From: Marmoricola sp.
Lineage (GTDB): Bacteria > Actinomycetota > Actinomycetes > Propionibacteriales > Nocardioidaceae
Direction: 5' to 3'
Length of the DNA: 9,054 nt
NCBI GenBank assembly: GCA_030151765.1
Contig: JASLCW010000395.1
Coordinates: 1-9,054 of the forward strand
Shown here one piece after another: positions 1 to 5,845 of this stretch. How positions within the stretch are numbered: position 1 is the stretch's first letter; the number at the start of each line of letters is the position of its first letter. Below the pieces are notes generated by a model, which had not been told where the DNA came from, ran no database searches, and worked only from the letters and a program-made list of their open reading frames with translations. The position numbers were made by a program, and so were the translations under genes.

Positions 1-1
1 C

Positions 2-205
2 CTGAATCGCCTGCCACCTAACCTCGCTAGAGAGATAGCGGCAGCGGCACGCATCGCTGCTGACCACGCTCCAACGATGTCCCACCGTCTTCAGGAACGT
101 GTTGCAGAGCGCTGTGGCCTAATTCTCCGCCCACATGATTCGGAAACTGTTCGGGTCAAACTTCCTCCTGCCACCGCCAACAGGGAGCACAACGACGCTG
201 CTTAG
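2..205 (+). CDS. Possible 3' end of an unrecognised element gene (partial)
   Basis: A plus-strand frame is open from the left edge to a TAG stop at 203-205, about 67 residues. The visible part begins LNRLPPNLAREIAAAARI and looks helical. I recognise no family. The last 87 bases overlap the end of the integrase gene on the other strand, so the final 29 codons may simply be antisense to it. Codon usage is mixed (AGA and ATA occur), like the integrase and unlike the host genes to the right. It could be the tail of a gene converging on the integrase, or a chance open frame; no start codon is in view. Confidence 0.25.
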   Translation: MNRLPPNLAREIAAAARIAADHAPTMSHRLQERVAERCGLILRPHDSETVRVKLPPATANREHNDAA

Positions 206-1552
206 GTGATCCGCAAGGAAGGCCCGTCGCCAATCGAGTTGACCTTCTCGCCCCTCCCATTCGTCTCTCACGGAACCAGCGACACGCTGCTCGACTGCCA
301 AGCGGGCATCCCATGCGGTCCGTTCGCGCTTCAGTTCGCGGAGCTGACTCTCGATCAACGCAACTCCCTCGAAGTACACCTCGTCTCCGAGGTTGCCCAA
401 ACTCCATGCCTCGGTGAGCTTGCCACGTCGGCCACGCAGATCTTCGTAGTCTTGCTGCCGCGGCCACGGACCTCGCTCGCGCCGGTCAGTAGTAACGCGT
501 TCAGCACGACTGAGCACGGCTTCAACAAGGAACGCCTCGACCACGAGCGCGTTGCGAGCAACGCCTCCGCACCCGCCCGCCGTTTTCGCCGGACAGGCGT
601 AGAGCAACCCACCCCGCACGTCTGCGCGCTTGGTGGGCATCGACCGCAGCGACGCGCCACACTTTCCGCATCTCAGGAATCCACTGAGTAGGTGCTTCCT
701 GGTGTCCGCCCCCAACTTTCCCTTGCGACGGCGCGCACCGAGGAGTCTTTCGATCTCTAGCCACTTGTCGGTGGAGATCAGCGGCTCCCACTCTCCTACT
801 ACAGGGTCGCCGGAGTCATCGCGTACGATCTCGCCGCCCAACAGACGCCAGCCGCACAGTCGCGGGTTGGCCAGGTACTTACGGAGACCGTCACTAGTCC
901 ACTGGTTCCCTTTTGTCGTCGTGATTCCGCGCGCTTGAAGGTCACTGGTGATGCCGTACAGGGAGCGCCCCGCCAGAAACTCCGCCACGATGCCGCGAGC
1001 TATGTCAGCTTCCGAAGAGTCGAGCAGCTTGCGGTCGTCAACGGACCATCCAAATGGGCGCGACCCACCAACCTGCGCACCGCGCTCTGCTCGCGAACGG
1101 TGGCTTGCCTTTGTTCGCGCGCGAATCTTGCGAACTTCGCTCTTACCGAGAGATGTGTTGATGGCCCCAAGAAGCTCGAACGCGTCCGAGTAGGGGTCGC
1201 GGACGGCGTCATCAATCGCGCACACCCTTCCCGGCTGACAGGTCAGGGCGTCAGTGAAGCGCTCCCAGTCGGTGTGATTGCGAGCGAGCCGCAACTGCTC
1301 TGTAACGATCACGCCATCGACTTGGGTCCCATCGTCCAGACGACCTAGGAGCAGAGCCTTGATCAGCGCCTCAAAGTCTGCGCGGTAGATAGAGGCATAC
1401 GCAGCGGATACGTCGTTGTCGGTCAGCTCGCCAACAATGGCCCACCCAAGACGCGCCGCCGTCTGATGATTCCTAACGTGGTGGTCAGCAACACCGTGAG
1501 CGTCCTTTGCGGTGTCGGAGCTGATACGCGAGTAGCTGAGCACATGAACCAT
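119..1552 (-). CDS. Large serine recombinase (phage-type integrase)
   Basis: This 477-residue protein is a large serine recombinase, which integrates and excises a mobile element through a covalent 5'-phosphoserine link. The N-terminal resolvase domain (about 1-145) starts with YSRIS (7-11), making Ser11 the likely nucleophile, with a second active-site motif EQLRLAR at 85-91. A recombinase domain follows (about 160-270, containing GGSRPFGW at 162-169). A zinc ribbon has Cys295, Cys298, Cys320 and Cys328. A charged, probably coiled-coil segment (about 365-425) precedes the C terminus. The length fits the family and no frame break is seen, so it may be active. The ATG at 1552 lies about 35 bases from the inferred attachment junction and has no clear ribosome binding site; a TACGAT -10-like hexamer at 1561-1566 would allow leaderless translation. 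Codon usage is less GC-rich than in the host genes. Confidence 0.93.
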   Translation of the reverse strand: MVHVLSYSRISSDTAKDAHGVADHHVRNHQTAARLGWAIVGELTDNDVSAAYASIYRADFEALIKALLLGRLDDGTQVDGVIVTEQLRLARNHTDWERFTDALTCQPGRVCAIDDAVRDPYSDAFELLGAINTSLGKSEVRKIRARTKASHRSRAERGAQVGGSRPFGWSVDDRKLLDSSEADIARGIVAEFLAGRSLYGITSDLQARGITTTKGNQWTSDGLRKYLANPRLCGWRLLGGEIVRDDSGDPVVGEWEPLISTDKWLEIERLLGARRRKGKLGADTRKHLLSGFLRCGKCGASLRSMPTKRADVRGGLLYACPAKTAGGCGGVARNALVVEAFLVEAVLSRAERVTTDRRERGPWPRQQDYEDLRGRRGKLTEAWSLGNLGDEVYFEGVALIESQLRELKRERTAWDARLAVEQRVAGSVRDEWEGREGQLDWRRAFLADHLSSVVVLPVGGGRRKFDPNSFRIMWAEN

Positions 1553-1567
1553 GAGCGGGAATCGTAC

Positions 1568-1601
1568 TACTGCTTAGAACTGGCTACTACCACCAGCAGT
1601 A
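1568..1601. other. Candidate hybrid attachment site (attL or attR) of the serine integrase
   Basis: Between the integrase start (1552) and the msrA remnant lies a 7-bp inverted repeat, TACTGCT (1568-1574) and AGCAGTA (1595-1601), centred on 1584/1585. Serine-integrase sites are typically about 40-50 bp with imperfect inverted repeats around a 2-bp core. The centre coincides with the point where MsrA-like coding begins: the conserved Asp-Tyr-His-Gln-Gln of MsrA reads here as Tyr-Tyr-His-Gln-Gln, so host sequence may start at about 1586. The core dinucleotide is then perhaps CT at 1584-1585. This position is inferred; the other element end is not in the window. Confidence 0.45.
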
Positions 1602-1668
1602 CCTGATCAAGAACCCGATGGGCTACCGCTGCCACTCCGCCACGGGTATCAAGGTCCCGGCGGCCTGA
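1588..1668 (+). pseudogene. msrA: 3' fragment of msrA, peptide methionine (S)-S-oxide reductase
   Basis: Plus-strand codons from 1588 to the TGA at 1666-1668 encode YHQQYLIKNPMGYR and then 12 more residues ending in KVPAA. This matches the conserved C-terminal segment of MsrA, which repairs oxidised methionine; the YHQQYL..NP.GY pattern is characteristic. The catalytic N-terminal GCFWG region is absent, and the frame is closed upstream by a TGA at 1552-1554, just inside the element side. The fragment has no start codon or promoter of its own and cannot make an active enzyme. I read it as the distal part of a host msrA split by integration. The larger 5' part should lie beyond the far end of the element. 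A decayed duplicate of msrA is an alternative. Confidence 0.8.
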
Positions 1669-1675
1669 ACCAGTC

Positions 1676-1715
1676 GAGTGCTCCAGAACGCGCTATACGA
1701 CGCCCTGGAGCACTC
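1676..1715. terminator. Perfect 11-bp hairpin between converging genes, probable two-way terminator
   Basis: GAGTGCTCCAG (1676-1686) and CTGGAGCACTC (1705-1715) form a perfect 11-bp stem around an 18-base loop; inside the loop GCG (1690-1692) and CGC (1701-1703) could extend the pairing. It starts 8 bases after the msrA stop and touches the stop codon of the converging reductase gene (1714-1716). There is no T-run on either side, so it is not a classic intrinsic terminator, but such hairpins are common between convergent genes in actinobacteria. Confidence 0.5.
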
Positions 1716-2280
1716 AACCGCGAGGGATCACGGTGAGCACACGTTCGATGTGGGTACCGAACTCGCGCATGAAGTCGCCGAGAAAGCCGGCAGTGGCCTC
1801 CTCGGTCACCTCACCCTCCTCGGTGAACAGGCCGGGACGGAAGTGGATGTAGGCCTCGGGCGCGGTCATCTGGCGCGCATTGCAGAAGCTCAGTACGGCG
1901 CGCAGGCTCTGCTGGCCCACAGCGGTGCCGATCGCTCCCGGCGAGGCTCCGATGACGGCCGCCGGCATGTGGTGGAAGGAGTTCTGGCCCCACGGTCGCG
2001 AGGCCCAGTCGATGGCATTCTTGAGCGCACCGGGGATCGACCGGTTGTACTCCGGCGTCACGAACATCACCGCATCCGACGCGGCTATCGCTGCCTTCAG
2101 CGCCAGCGCCTCGGGCGGATAGTCGGGATCGAAATCGGGGCTGTACAGCGGCAGGTCACGGATCGGGATCTCGGTGAATTCCAGCTCACTGGGCGCCAGT
2201 TTGACCAGAGCTCGGGACAGGATCCGGTTGATCGAGGTCGAGGACAAACTGCCGATGAAGTAGCCAACTTTGTACGTCAT
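1714..2280 (-). CDS. NADPH-dependent FMN reductase / quinone (chromate) reductase family flavoprotein
   Basis: The 188-residue product belongs to the NADPH-dependent FMN reductase family (flavodoxin-like fold; ChrR, YieF and azoreductase relatives). These soluble enzymes bind FMN and transfer electrons from NAD(P)H to quinones, free flavin, chromate or azo compounds. The FMN phosphate loop is GSLSSTSINR (10-19), and the family signature PEYNRSIPGALKNAIDW is at 76-92. The length is normal and there is no signal peptide. The ATG at 2280 is preceded by a GAGGAG ribosome binding site (2290-2295) at 9-base spacing. It lies 101 bases downstream of a MarR-type gene on the same strand, so it is probably a target of that regulator, either by cotranscription or from its own promoter. 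The physiological substrate cannot be deduced; quinone detoxification is a guess from the family. Confidence 0.92.
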   Translation of the reverse strand: MTYKVGYFIGSLSSTSINRILSRALVKLAPSELEFTEIPIRDLPLYSPDFDPDYPPEALALKAAIAASDAVMFVTPEYNRSIPGALKNAIDWASRPWGQNSFHHMPAAVIGASPGAIGTAVGQQSLRAVLSFCNARQMTAPEAYIHFRPGLFTEEGEVTEEATAGFLGDFMREFGTHIERVLTVIPRG

Positions 2281-2381
2281 GATCCTTTGCTCCTCACGGT
2301 CGAATGGTCACACCTGGATGACTTCCAGAGTGCTCCGAAATCCGAAAGCGCAACAGACCCTTTCGATGAACAGATCTGCGA

Positions 2382-2873
2382 CTAGGCGCCCGCCTTGTCG
2401 GCAATGCGGCGTCGCAGAGCCTCGCCGGTCGGCAGCTCGGCAACCAGGCCGCGGAGGACCGGGATGGCGGCGTCGACCTGATCGTCGGTCAGGACGCGAG
2501 CCAGGCCGGCGTACAGGTCCTGCTCGATCGCCTTGACCGCACGCGCGGCGTCGGCACCACTCCGCGTCAGCGAGAGCAGCGTGATCCGGCCGTCCGCGGG
2601 ATCCGCGCTCGAGTCCACCAGGCCCTTGCGCGCGAGCGTGCTCATGAGGCGGCTCGGACTGCCCCCTTCGCACACCAGGCGCTGCCCGATCTCGCGCACG
2701 GTCAGAGGCTTGCGTGCATCACGCAGTACGGCGAGGGCCTCCGCCTGGGAGGGCGTGAGGTCATGCGGCTTGAGCGCGGCGGCAAGGGCCCGCGCCCCCT
2801 CGCGCTGCGCGGCGAGGACGAGGTAACGGAATTCCTCGATCGGATCCATGTGCACAGCATATGGCAAATTCAT
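2382..2873 (-). CDS. MarR-family transcriptional regulator
   Basis: The product is a 163-residue MarR-type winged-helix regulator; members bind DNA as dimers and usually release it when they bind small aromatic ligands or are oxidised. The winged helix covers about residues 40-105: LTPSQAEALAVL (39-50), the helix-turn-helix LTVREIGQRL to RLMSTLARKGLV (57-86), and the wing with DPADGR (91-96). The single Cys68 sits within the DNA-binding region. Two starts are possible. The ATG at 2873 overlaps the left operator arm and would need near-leaderless translation. The ATG at 2849 (MDPIEEF) leaves the operator fully upstream and looks more family-like. Neither has a ribosome binding site. It is divergent from the alpha/beta hydrolase gene and upstream of the FMN reductase gene, and probably represses both and itself through the operator at 2868-2908. 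Confidence 0.92.
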   Translation of the reverse strand: MNLPYAVHMDPIEEFRYLVLAAQREGARALAAALKPHDLTPSQAEALAVLRDARKPLTVREIGQRLVCEGGSPSRLMSTLARKGLVDSSADPADGRITLLSLTRSGADAARAVKAIEQDLYAGLARVLTDDQVDAAIPVLRGLVAELPTGEALRRRIADKAGA

Positions 2874-2908
2874 GACGTGTCATGTATATTCCATGACACG
2901 TCATGAAT
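2868..2908. promoter_or_regulatory. Double palindromic operator in the marR/hydrolase divergent promoter
   Basis: A perfect inverted repeat with 17-bp arms, ATTCATGACGTGTCATG (2868-2884) and CATGACACGTCATGAAT (2892-2908), surrounds a 7-bp AT-rich spacer TATATTC. Each arm is itself a palindrome: ATGAC-GT-GTCAT at 2872-2883 and ATGAC-AC-GTCAT at 2893-2904. The two 12-bp sites are 21 bp apart centre to centre, about two helical turns, so two regulator dimers could bind the same DNA face. The spacer supplies -10-like sequences in both directions (TATATT plus strand at 2885-2890; TATACA minus strand at 2883-2888). Bound dimers would cover both promoters. The adjacent MarR product is the obvious binder, by inference from position. 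Confidence 0.85.
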
Positions 2909-2910
2909 CT

Positions 2911-2916
2911 AGGAGG
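2911..2916 (+). promoter_or_regulatory. Ribosome binding site of the alpha/beta hydrolase gene
   Basis: AGGAGG, a perfect Shine-Dalgarno sequence, lies 5 bases before the ATG at 2922 and immediately after the operator. The hydrolase is thus set up for strong translation once repression is lifted, in contrast to the MarR gene, which lacks a visible site. Confidence 0.85.
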
Positions 2917-2921
2917 TCACC

Positions 2922-3641
2922 ATGCCCACACTCGTCACCGTTCCCTGCTTCTCCGGCGCTCCCTGGGACGAGAGCCAGCTCGCACCCCTCGGCGCCTACC
3001 CGGTCCGGACCATGCGCCTGCCCGACGATCTCGACGACGTCGAGCAGTACGCCGACTTCGTCGCGGGCCAGGTCGATGACCTCACCGACTACGTCCTCAT
3101 CGGCGACTCCTTCGGCGCCGTCATCAGCCTCACCCTCGCACTCCGGCAGCCGACCGGCCTGCGCGGACTGGTGCTCTCGGGCGGCTTCGCCGCCGATCCC
3201 CTCCCCCGGTGGAAGGCCGTCGCCGCGCGCAGCTCGCGACACCTCGGTCCCGGCCTCTATCGCCAGCTCACACTGCGCTTCCACGCCCACGAGCTCGCGT
3301 CGCGCTTCGACCGTACGGCGGAGCACCCGCACACCCAGGCGGACTACCGGCGACTCTTCGTCGACAACACCCCGAACACGTCGTACAGCGCTCGTGTCGC
3401 CAGCGTCGTCGCCTACGACGTCCGCGACCAGCTCGCGAAGGTCGCCATCCCCACCCTGCTGATCACCCCTGCCGACGACAAGCTCGTCGGTGAGCAGGCA
3501 GCCCGCGAGCTGCGCGAGGGTCTCCCCCATGCCCGCGAGGCCGTGCTCCCCGAGACCGGTCACATGTTCCGCTTCACCCACCCGGGTCTCTACGGCCGCA
3601 CCATCACCGACTTCGTCCGCGAGCTCGAACCGGTCGCCTGA
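2922..3641 (+). CDS. Alpha/beta-fold hydrolase
   Basis: The 239-residue protein is an alpha/beta hydrolase; the specific substrate is unknown. The nucleophile elbow is GDSFG (61-65, Ser63). The acid is probably Asp186 in PADDKLV (183-189), and the histidine is His214 in ETGHMF (211-216), so the catalytic triad is complete and correctly ordered. The strand before the elbow (DYVLI, 56-60) and TLLIT (178-182) fit the fold. There is no signal peptide or membrane segment, which suggests a cytoplasmic enzyme. The N terminus is short and the cap region (about 92-165) small. The gene is divergent from the MarR-type gene and shares the operator with it, so it is probably induced by the same ligand, perhaps an ester or lactone substrate or a toxic aromatic compound; this is inference. 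It ends 4 bases before the stop codon of the converging small ORF in its corrected frame. Confidence 0.93.
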   Translation: MPTLVTVPCFSGAPWDESQLAPLGAYPVRTMRLPDDLDDVEQYADFVAGQVDDLTDYVLIGDSFGAVISLTLALRQPTGLRGLVLSGGFAADPLPRWKAVAARSSRHLGPGLYRQLTLRFHAHELASRFDRTAEHPHTQADYRRLFVDNTPNTSYSARVASVVAYDVRDQLAKVAIPTLLITPADDKLVGEQAARELREGLPHAREAVLPETGHMFRFTHPGLYGRTITDFVRELEPVA

Positions 3642-3645
3642 GTCG

Positions 3646-3838
3646 TCAGCGGGCGGCGTACGGACCGGAGGGCGGCAGCTGCGAGGGGGGGTACGGCGCC
3701 GGCCAGGACCGCCTCGCGGAAGGCGCGGTGGACGTGGCCGAGGCGGATGTCTCCGTCATCGGTGAACGAGACGCTGATGCCGTTGCGGTAGCCGTTGACG
3801 ACGAGCGCGACGATCCCGCCGATCGCGACACTGGCCAT
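3646..3838 (-). pseudogene. Small unknown gene with a probable one-base frameshift in a 7-G run
   Basis: From the ATG at 3838 the minus strand reads MASVAIGGIVALVVNGYRNG with host-like codon usage, followed by charged sequence to about residue 50. I recognise no family. As given, the frame runs on to a stop at 3590 (82 residues), overlapping 52 bases of the convergent hydrolase gene with atypical codons in the tail. Removing one base from the G run at 3685-3691 yields a 63-residue protein ending PPSGPYAAR at 3646, just clear of the hydrolase stop, with GC-rich third positions throughout. This suggests a sequencing error, a slippage site or a recent mutation. The gene starts 33 bases after the dioxygenase stop on the same strand and may share its transcript. 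No ribosome binding site is seen. The hydrophobic N-terminal stretch is too short to call a membrane segment. Confidence 0.5.
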
Positions 3839-3871
3839 CCGCGGAGTCTAGAGGCACGAAGGCCCGGAGGG

Positions 3872-4657
3872 TCAGCGAACGAGCGCCTCGCGGATCGCGA
3901 CCTCGACGGGTGCCTCGCCGGCCTCGATGTCGAGGCTCGCATCGGTCCAACCGGGAAGGTGCAGCGGCGGCTGGGCGAGAAAGCGCGGTCGCGTCCCGTG
4001 ATGCTCCTGCGCGGCATGCACCAGGAAGGGGTGACAGAGGAAGACATCACCGGCCACCCCGGCGGCGACCTCGACCGGGTGGGTCGCCGCTGCCTCGGCC
4101 GCGCGCTGCGAGATCTCCATCATGGTCAGCCCCTCGTCGCCGTAAGGCGCCAGCAGCCGTGCGGTCTCCCGGTGCGAGCCGACGCGCAAGCGGGTCGGCG
4201 CGTCGTCGTGGCCCACATCGGAGAAGAGGAAGAGCATCAGGAGGGCCCGGCCGCGCGAAGTCACGTTGACCCGCCAGGCGAACGGGTCCGCCTGCTCGTC
4301 GGCCGAAGCGGGCGGGAAGCTGGCATCGATGTGCCAGCCGTCGTCGCCCGGCGATTCCGACGAAGGGAAGCGCACCGGGAAGGTGCCCACGTCTGCGCAA
4401 GGTGCCCACCGATCCCTGCCCACGAGTGCGTCGTACGCCGCCCGCAGTCGCTCGCTGTTCACCGCCTCCTGGAAGGCCCCACCCCCGAGATAGCCGAGCC
4501 GTACGACGGGCCGCGTCCACGTCGCCGGATCGTCGAGCGACTCCTCCAGCTGCTCCCAGAGCAGGTCCCGGCACCGGCCGGCCAGCTCCGCGGAGAAGGC
4601 CGACTCGACCTTCACGTACCCGTCGCGGACAAAGTCCTCGGCCATCGTCATGGGCAC
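3872..4657 (-). CDS. Phytanoyl-CoA dioxygenase (PhyH) family Fe(II)/2-oxoglutarate oxygenase
   Basis: This 261-residue protein looks like a PhyH-type non-haem iron oxygenase, which couples oxidative decarboxylation of 2-oxoglutarate to hydroxylation of a substrate. The iron ligands are His109 and Asp111 in WHIDASF (108-114) and probably His214 in CHPFLVHAA (208-216). Arg225, 11 residues after His214, would bind the 2-oxoglutarate carboxylate, the same spacing as in human phytanoyl-CoA hydroxylase. DFVRDGYVKV (8-17) is the typical family N terminus. The substrate is unknown; the family also includes enzymes acting on ectoine, halogenated and antibiotic substrates. Nested starts exist (GTG 4657, ATG 4651, ATG 4645), none with a ribosome binding site; ATG 4651 is as likely as the longest. 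It begins 51 bases after the ECF42-like sigma gene on the same strand and may be cotranscribed. Confidence 0.9.
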   Translation of the reverse strand: MPMTMAEDFVRDGYVKVESAFSAELAGRCRDLLWEQLEESLDDPATWTRPVVRLGYLGGGAFQEAVNSERLRAAYDALVGRDRWAPCADVGTFPVRFPSSESPGDDGWHIDASFPPASADEQADPFAWRVNVTSRGRALLMLFLFSDVGHDDAPTRLRVGSHRETARLLAPYGDEGLTMMEISQRAAEAAATHPVEVAAGVAGDVFLCHPFLVHAAQEHHGTRPRFLAQPPLHLPGWTDASLDIEAGEAPVEVAIREALVR

Positions 4658-4708
4658 ACTCTGATCGGCAGCCCCGCCGGTCGCAACGGGGTTTCCCTTA
4701 CCCCAACG

Positions 4709-5845
4709 TCAGCCCGACGAGTTCAGTCGAGAGGCCTGTCGGGTCAGGTGGTCGCGCTCGGCCGCACTGGGCGCCCTCTCCGCGGCAACGGCGTAGAGGC
4801 GGGCGGCTTCCGCATGGTGCCCCGCACGCTCGTGGAGATAGGCCGCGACCGCGTCTCGTCGGGGCAGCTCCGGGTCGAGCGCCTCGACGACGGCGAGACC
4901 GGCGAGCGGACCGTCGACCTCACCGAGGGCGACAGCGCGGTTCAGCGCCACCACGGGACTGTCGGCGAGCCGGGTGAGCTCGTCGTACCACTCGAGAATC
5001 TGCAGCCAGTCGGTCTCCTCGGCGCTGGCCGCGTCGTCGTGGAGGGCGGCGATCGCCGCCTGCGCCTGGTACTCGCCGAGAGCGTCACGGGCGAGCACGG
5101 CCTGCAGGACGGCGACGCCCTCGCCGATCATCACGGTGTCCCAGAGCGAACGGTCCTGTTCGGCGAGCGGGACGATCCACCCCGACCTCGTACGACGTGC
5201 CGCCCGGCGGGCGTGATGCAGCAGCATCAGCGCCAACAAGCCCGCGATCTCGGGATCATCGCTCGTCGCCGTCAACTGCCGGGTCAGCCGGATCGCCTCG
5301 CCGGCCAGGTCGACCTCGCCCGTGAAGCCCTCGTTGAAGATCAGGTAGAGCACCCGCAGGACCGTCCGGACATCGCCCGGACGCGTGAAGCGTTCCCCCG
5401 AGACCGTCTTCTTGGCGCGTGTGATCCGCTGCGCCATCGTCGCCTCGGGGACCAGAAAGGCCTGCGCGATCTGCGCTGTCGTGAGACCGCCCACGGCCCG
5501 CAGGGTGAGGGCGATCGCGGACGCAGGCGTGAGGGCCGGATGGCAGCAACGGCTGAGCAGGAGCAGCGTGTCGTCCGACTGCTCCGTCGGTCCCGCATCA
5601 GGCTCCTGGCCGATCCGGAGCTCCCGCTTCCGGCGGGCTGTCTCCGAGCGCTGCGCGTCGATGAGCTTGCGCCCGGCCACCCGGATCAGCCATGCCTTCG
5701 GATCCTCCGGTAGTTCCTCCGGCCAATGCCGCACGGCCTCCACGAGGGCTTCCTGTACGGCGTCCTCGGCCGCCGCGAAGTCGGCTCCGCGGCGGACGAG
5801 GACACCCAGGACCTGTGGCGACAGGTCGCGCAGCAGGTCGTTCAC
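4709..5845 (-). CDS. ECF42-type RNA polymerase sigma factor with long C-terminal extension
   Basis: The 378-residue product has a sigma-70 region 2 (about 1-70; AAAEDAVQEALVEAV at 24-38, DPKAWLIRVAGRKLID at 48-63) and a region 4 helix-turn-helix (about 92-148; GGLTTAQIAQAFLVPEATMA at 119-138). A C-terminal extension of roughly 200 residues (about 155-378) contains VLYLIFNEGFTGE, typical of group ECF42. Its helical repeats resemble the TPR-like domain of that group and probably control activity in place of an anti-sigma factor, which is absent here. The start is GTG 5845, overlapping the stop of the YCII gene by four bases (GTGA), so translation is likely coupled; the open frame extends to 5986 but that part is antisense-like sequence within the YCII gene. 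The sigma factor probably drives its own operon from the motif at 6301-6327. Confidence 0.93.
   Translation of the reverse strand: MNDLLRDLSPQVLGVLVRRGADFAAAEDAVQEALVEAVRHWPEELPEDPKAWLIRVAGRKLIDAQRSETARRKRELRIGQEPDAGPTEQSDDTLLLLSRCCHPALTPASAIALTLRAVGGLTTAQIAQAFLVPEATMAQRITRAKKTVSGERFTRPGDVRTVLRVLYLIFNEGFTGEVDLAGEAIRLTRQLTATSDDPEIAGLLALMLLHHARRAARRTRSGWIVPLAEQDRSLWDTVMIGEGVAVLQAVLARDALGEYQAQAAIAALHDDAASAEETDWLQILEWYDELTRLADSPVVALNRAVALGEVDGPLAGLAVVEALDPELPRRDAVAAYLHERAGHHAEAARLYAVAAERAPSAAERDHLTRQASRLNSSG

Larger units (their letters stand above)
1..1585. mobile_element. End of an integrated element (prophage or integrative element), right boundary inside msrA
   Basis: Only one end of the element is visible. 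It contains a large serine recombinase reading away from the boundary, the usual place for an integrase next to its attachment site. Base composition differs from the rest: codons in 1-1560 often end in A or T, whereas genes right of 1700 end almost always in G or C. The boundary is set where protein similarity to the end of MsrA begins (about 1585-1590). Whether this is a prophage, an actinobacterial integrative element or a remnant cannot be told, because its other genes lie left of the window. The exact boundary base is inferred. Confidence 0.75.

Noticed and set aside
2307..2322. GTCA-N8-TGAC palindrome upstream of the FMN reductase as a second MarR operator
   Set aside because: Arms are 4 bp and their spacing and orientation differ from the ATGAC-N2-GTCAT sites, so chance is likely.
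1678..2385. A 235-codon plus-strand open frame
   Set aside because: Antisense to the FMN reductase, which has the FMN-binding and PEYN signatures.
4688..4704. Short inverted repeat GGGGT / ACCCC between sigma and dioxygenase genes
   Set aside because: Only 5 bp of stem with a 7-base loop and no T-run; too weak to call a terminator.
3728..5713. A 661-codon open frame on the plus strand
   Set aside because: It lies antisense to the dioxygenase and the ECF42-type sigma gene, both with clear family motifs on the minus strand. Long antisense frames are expected in high-GC DNA, and the product shows no recognisable domain.
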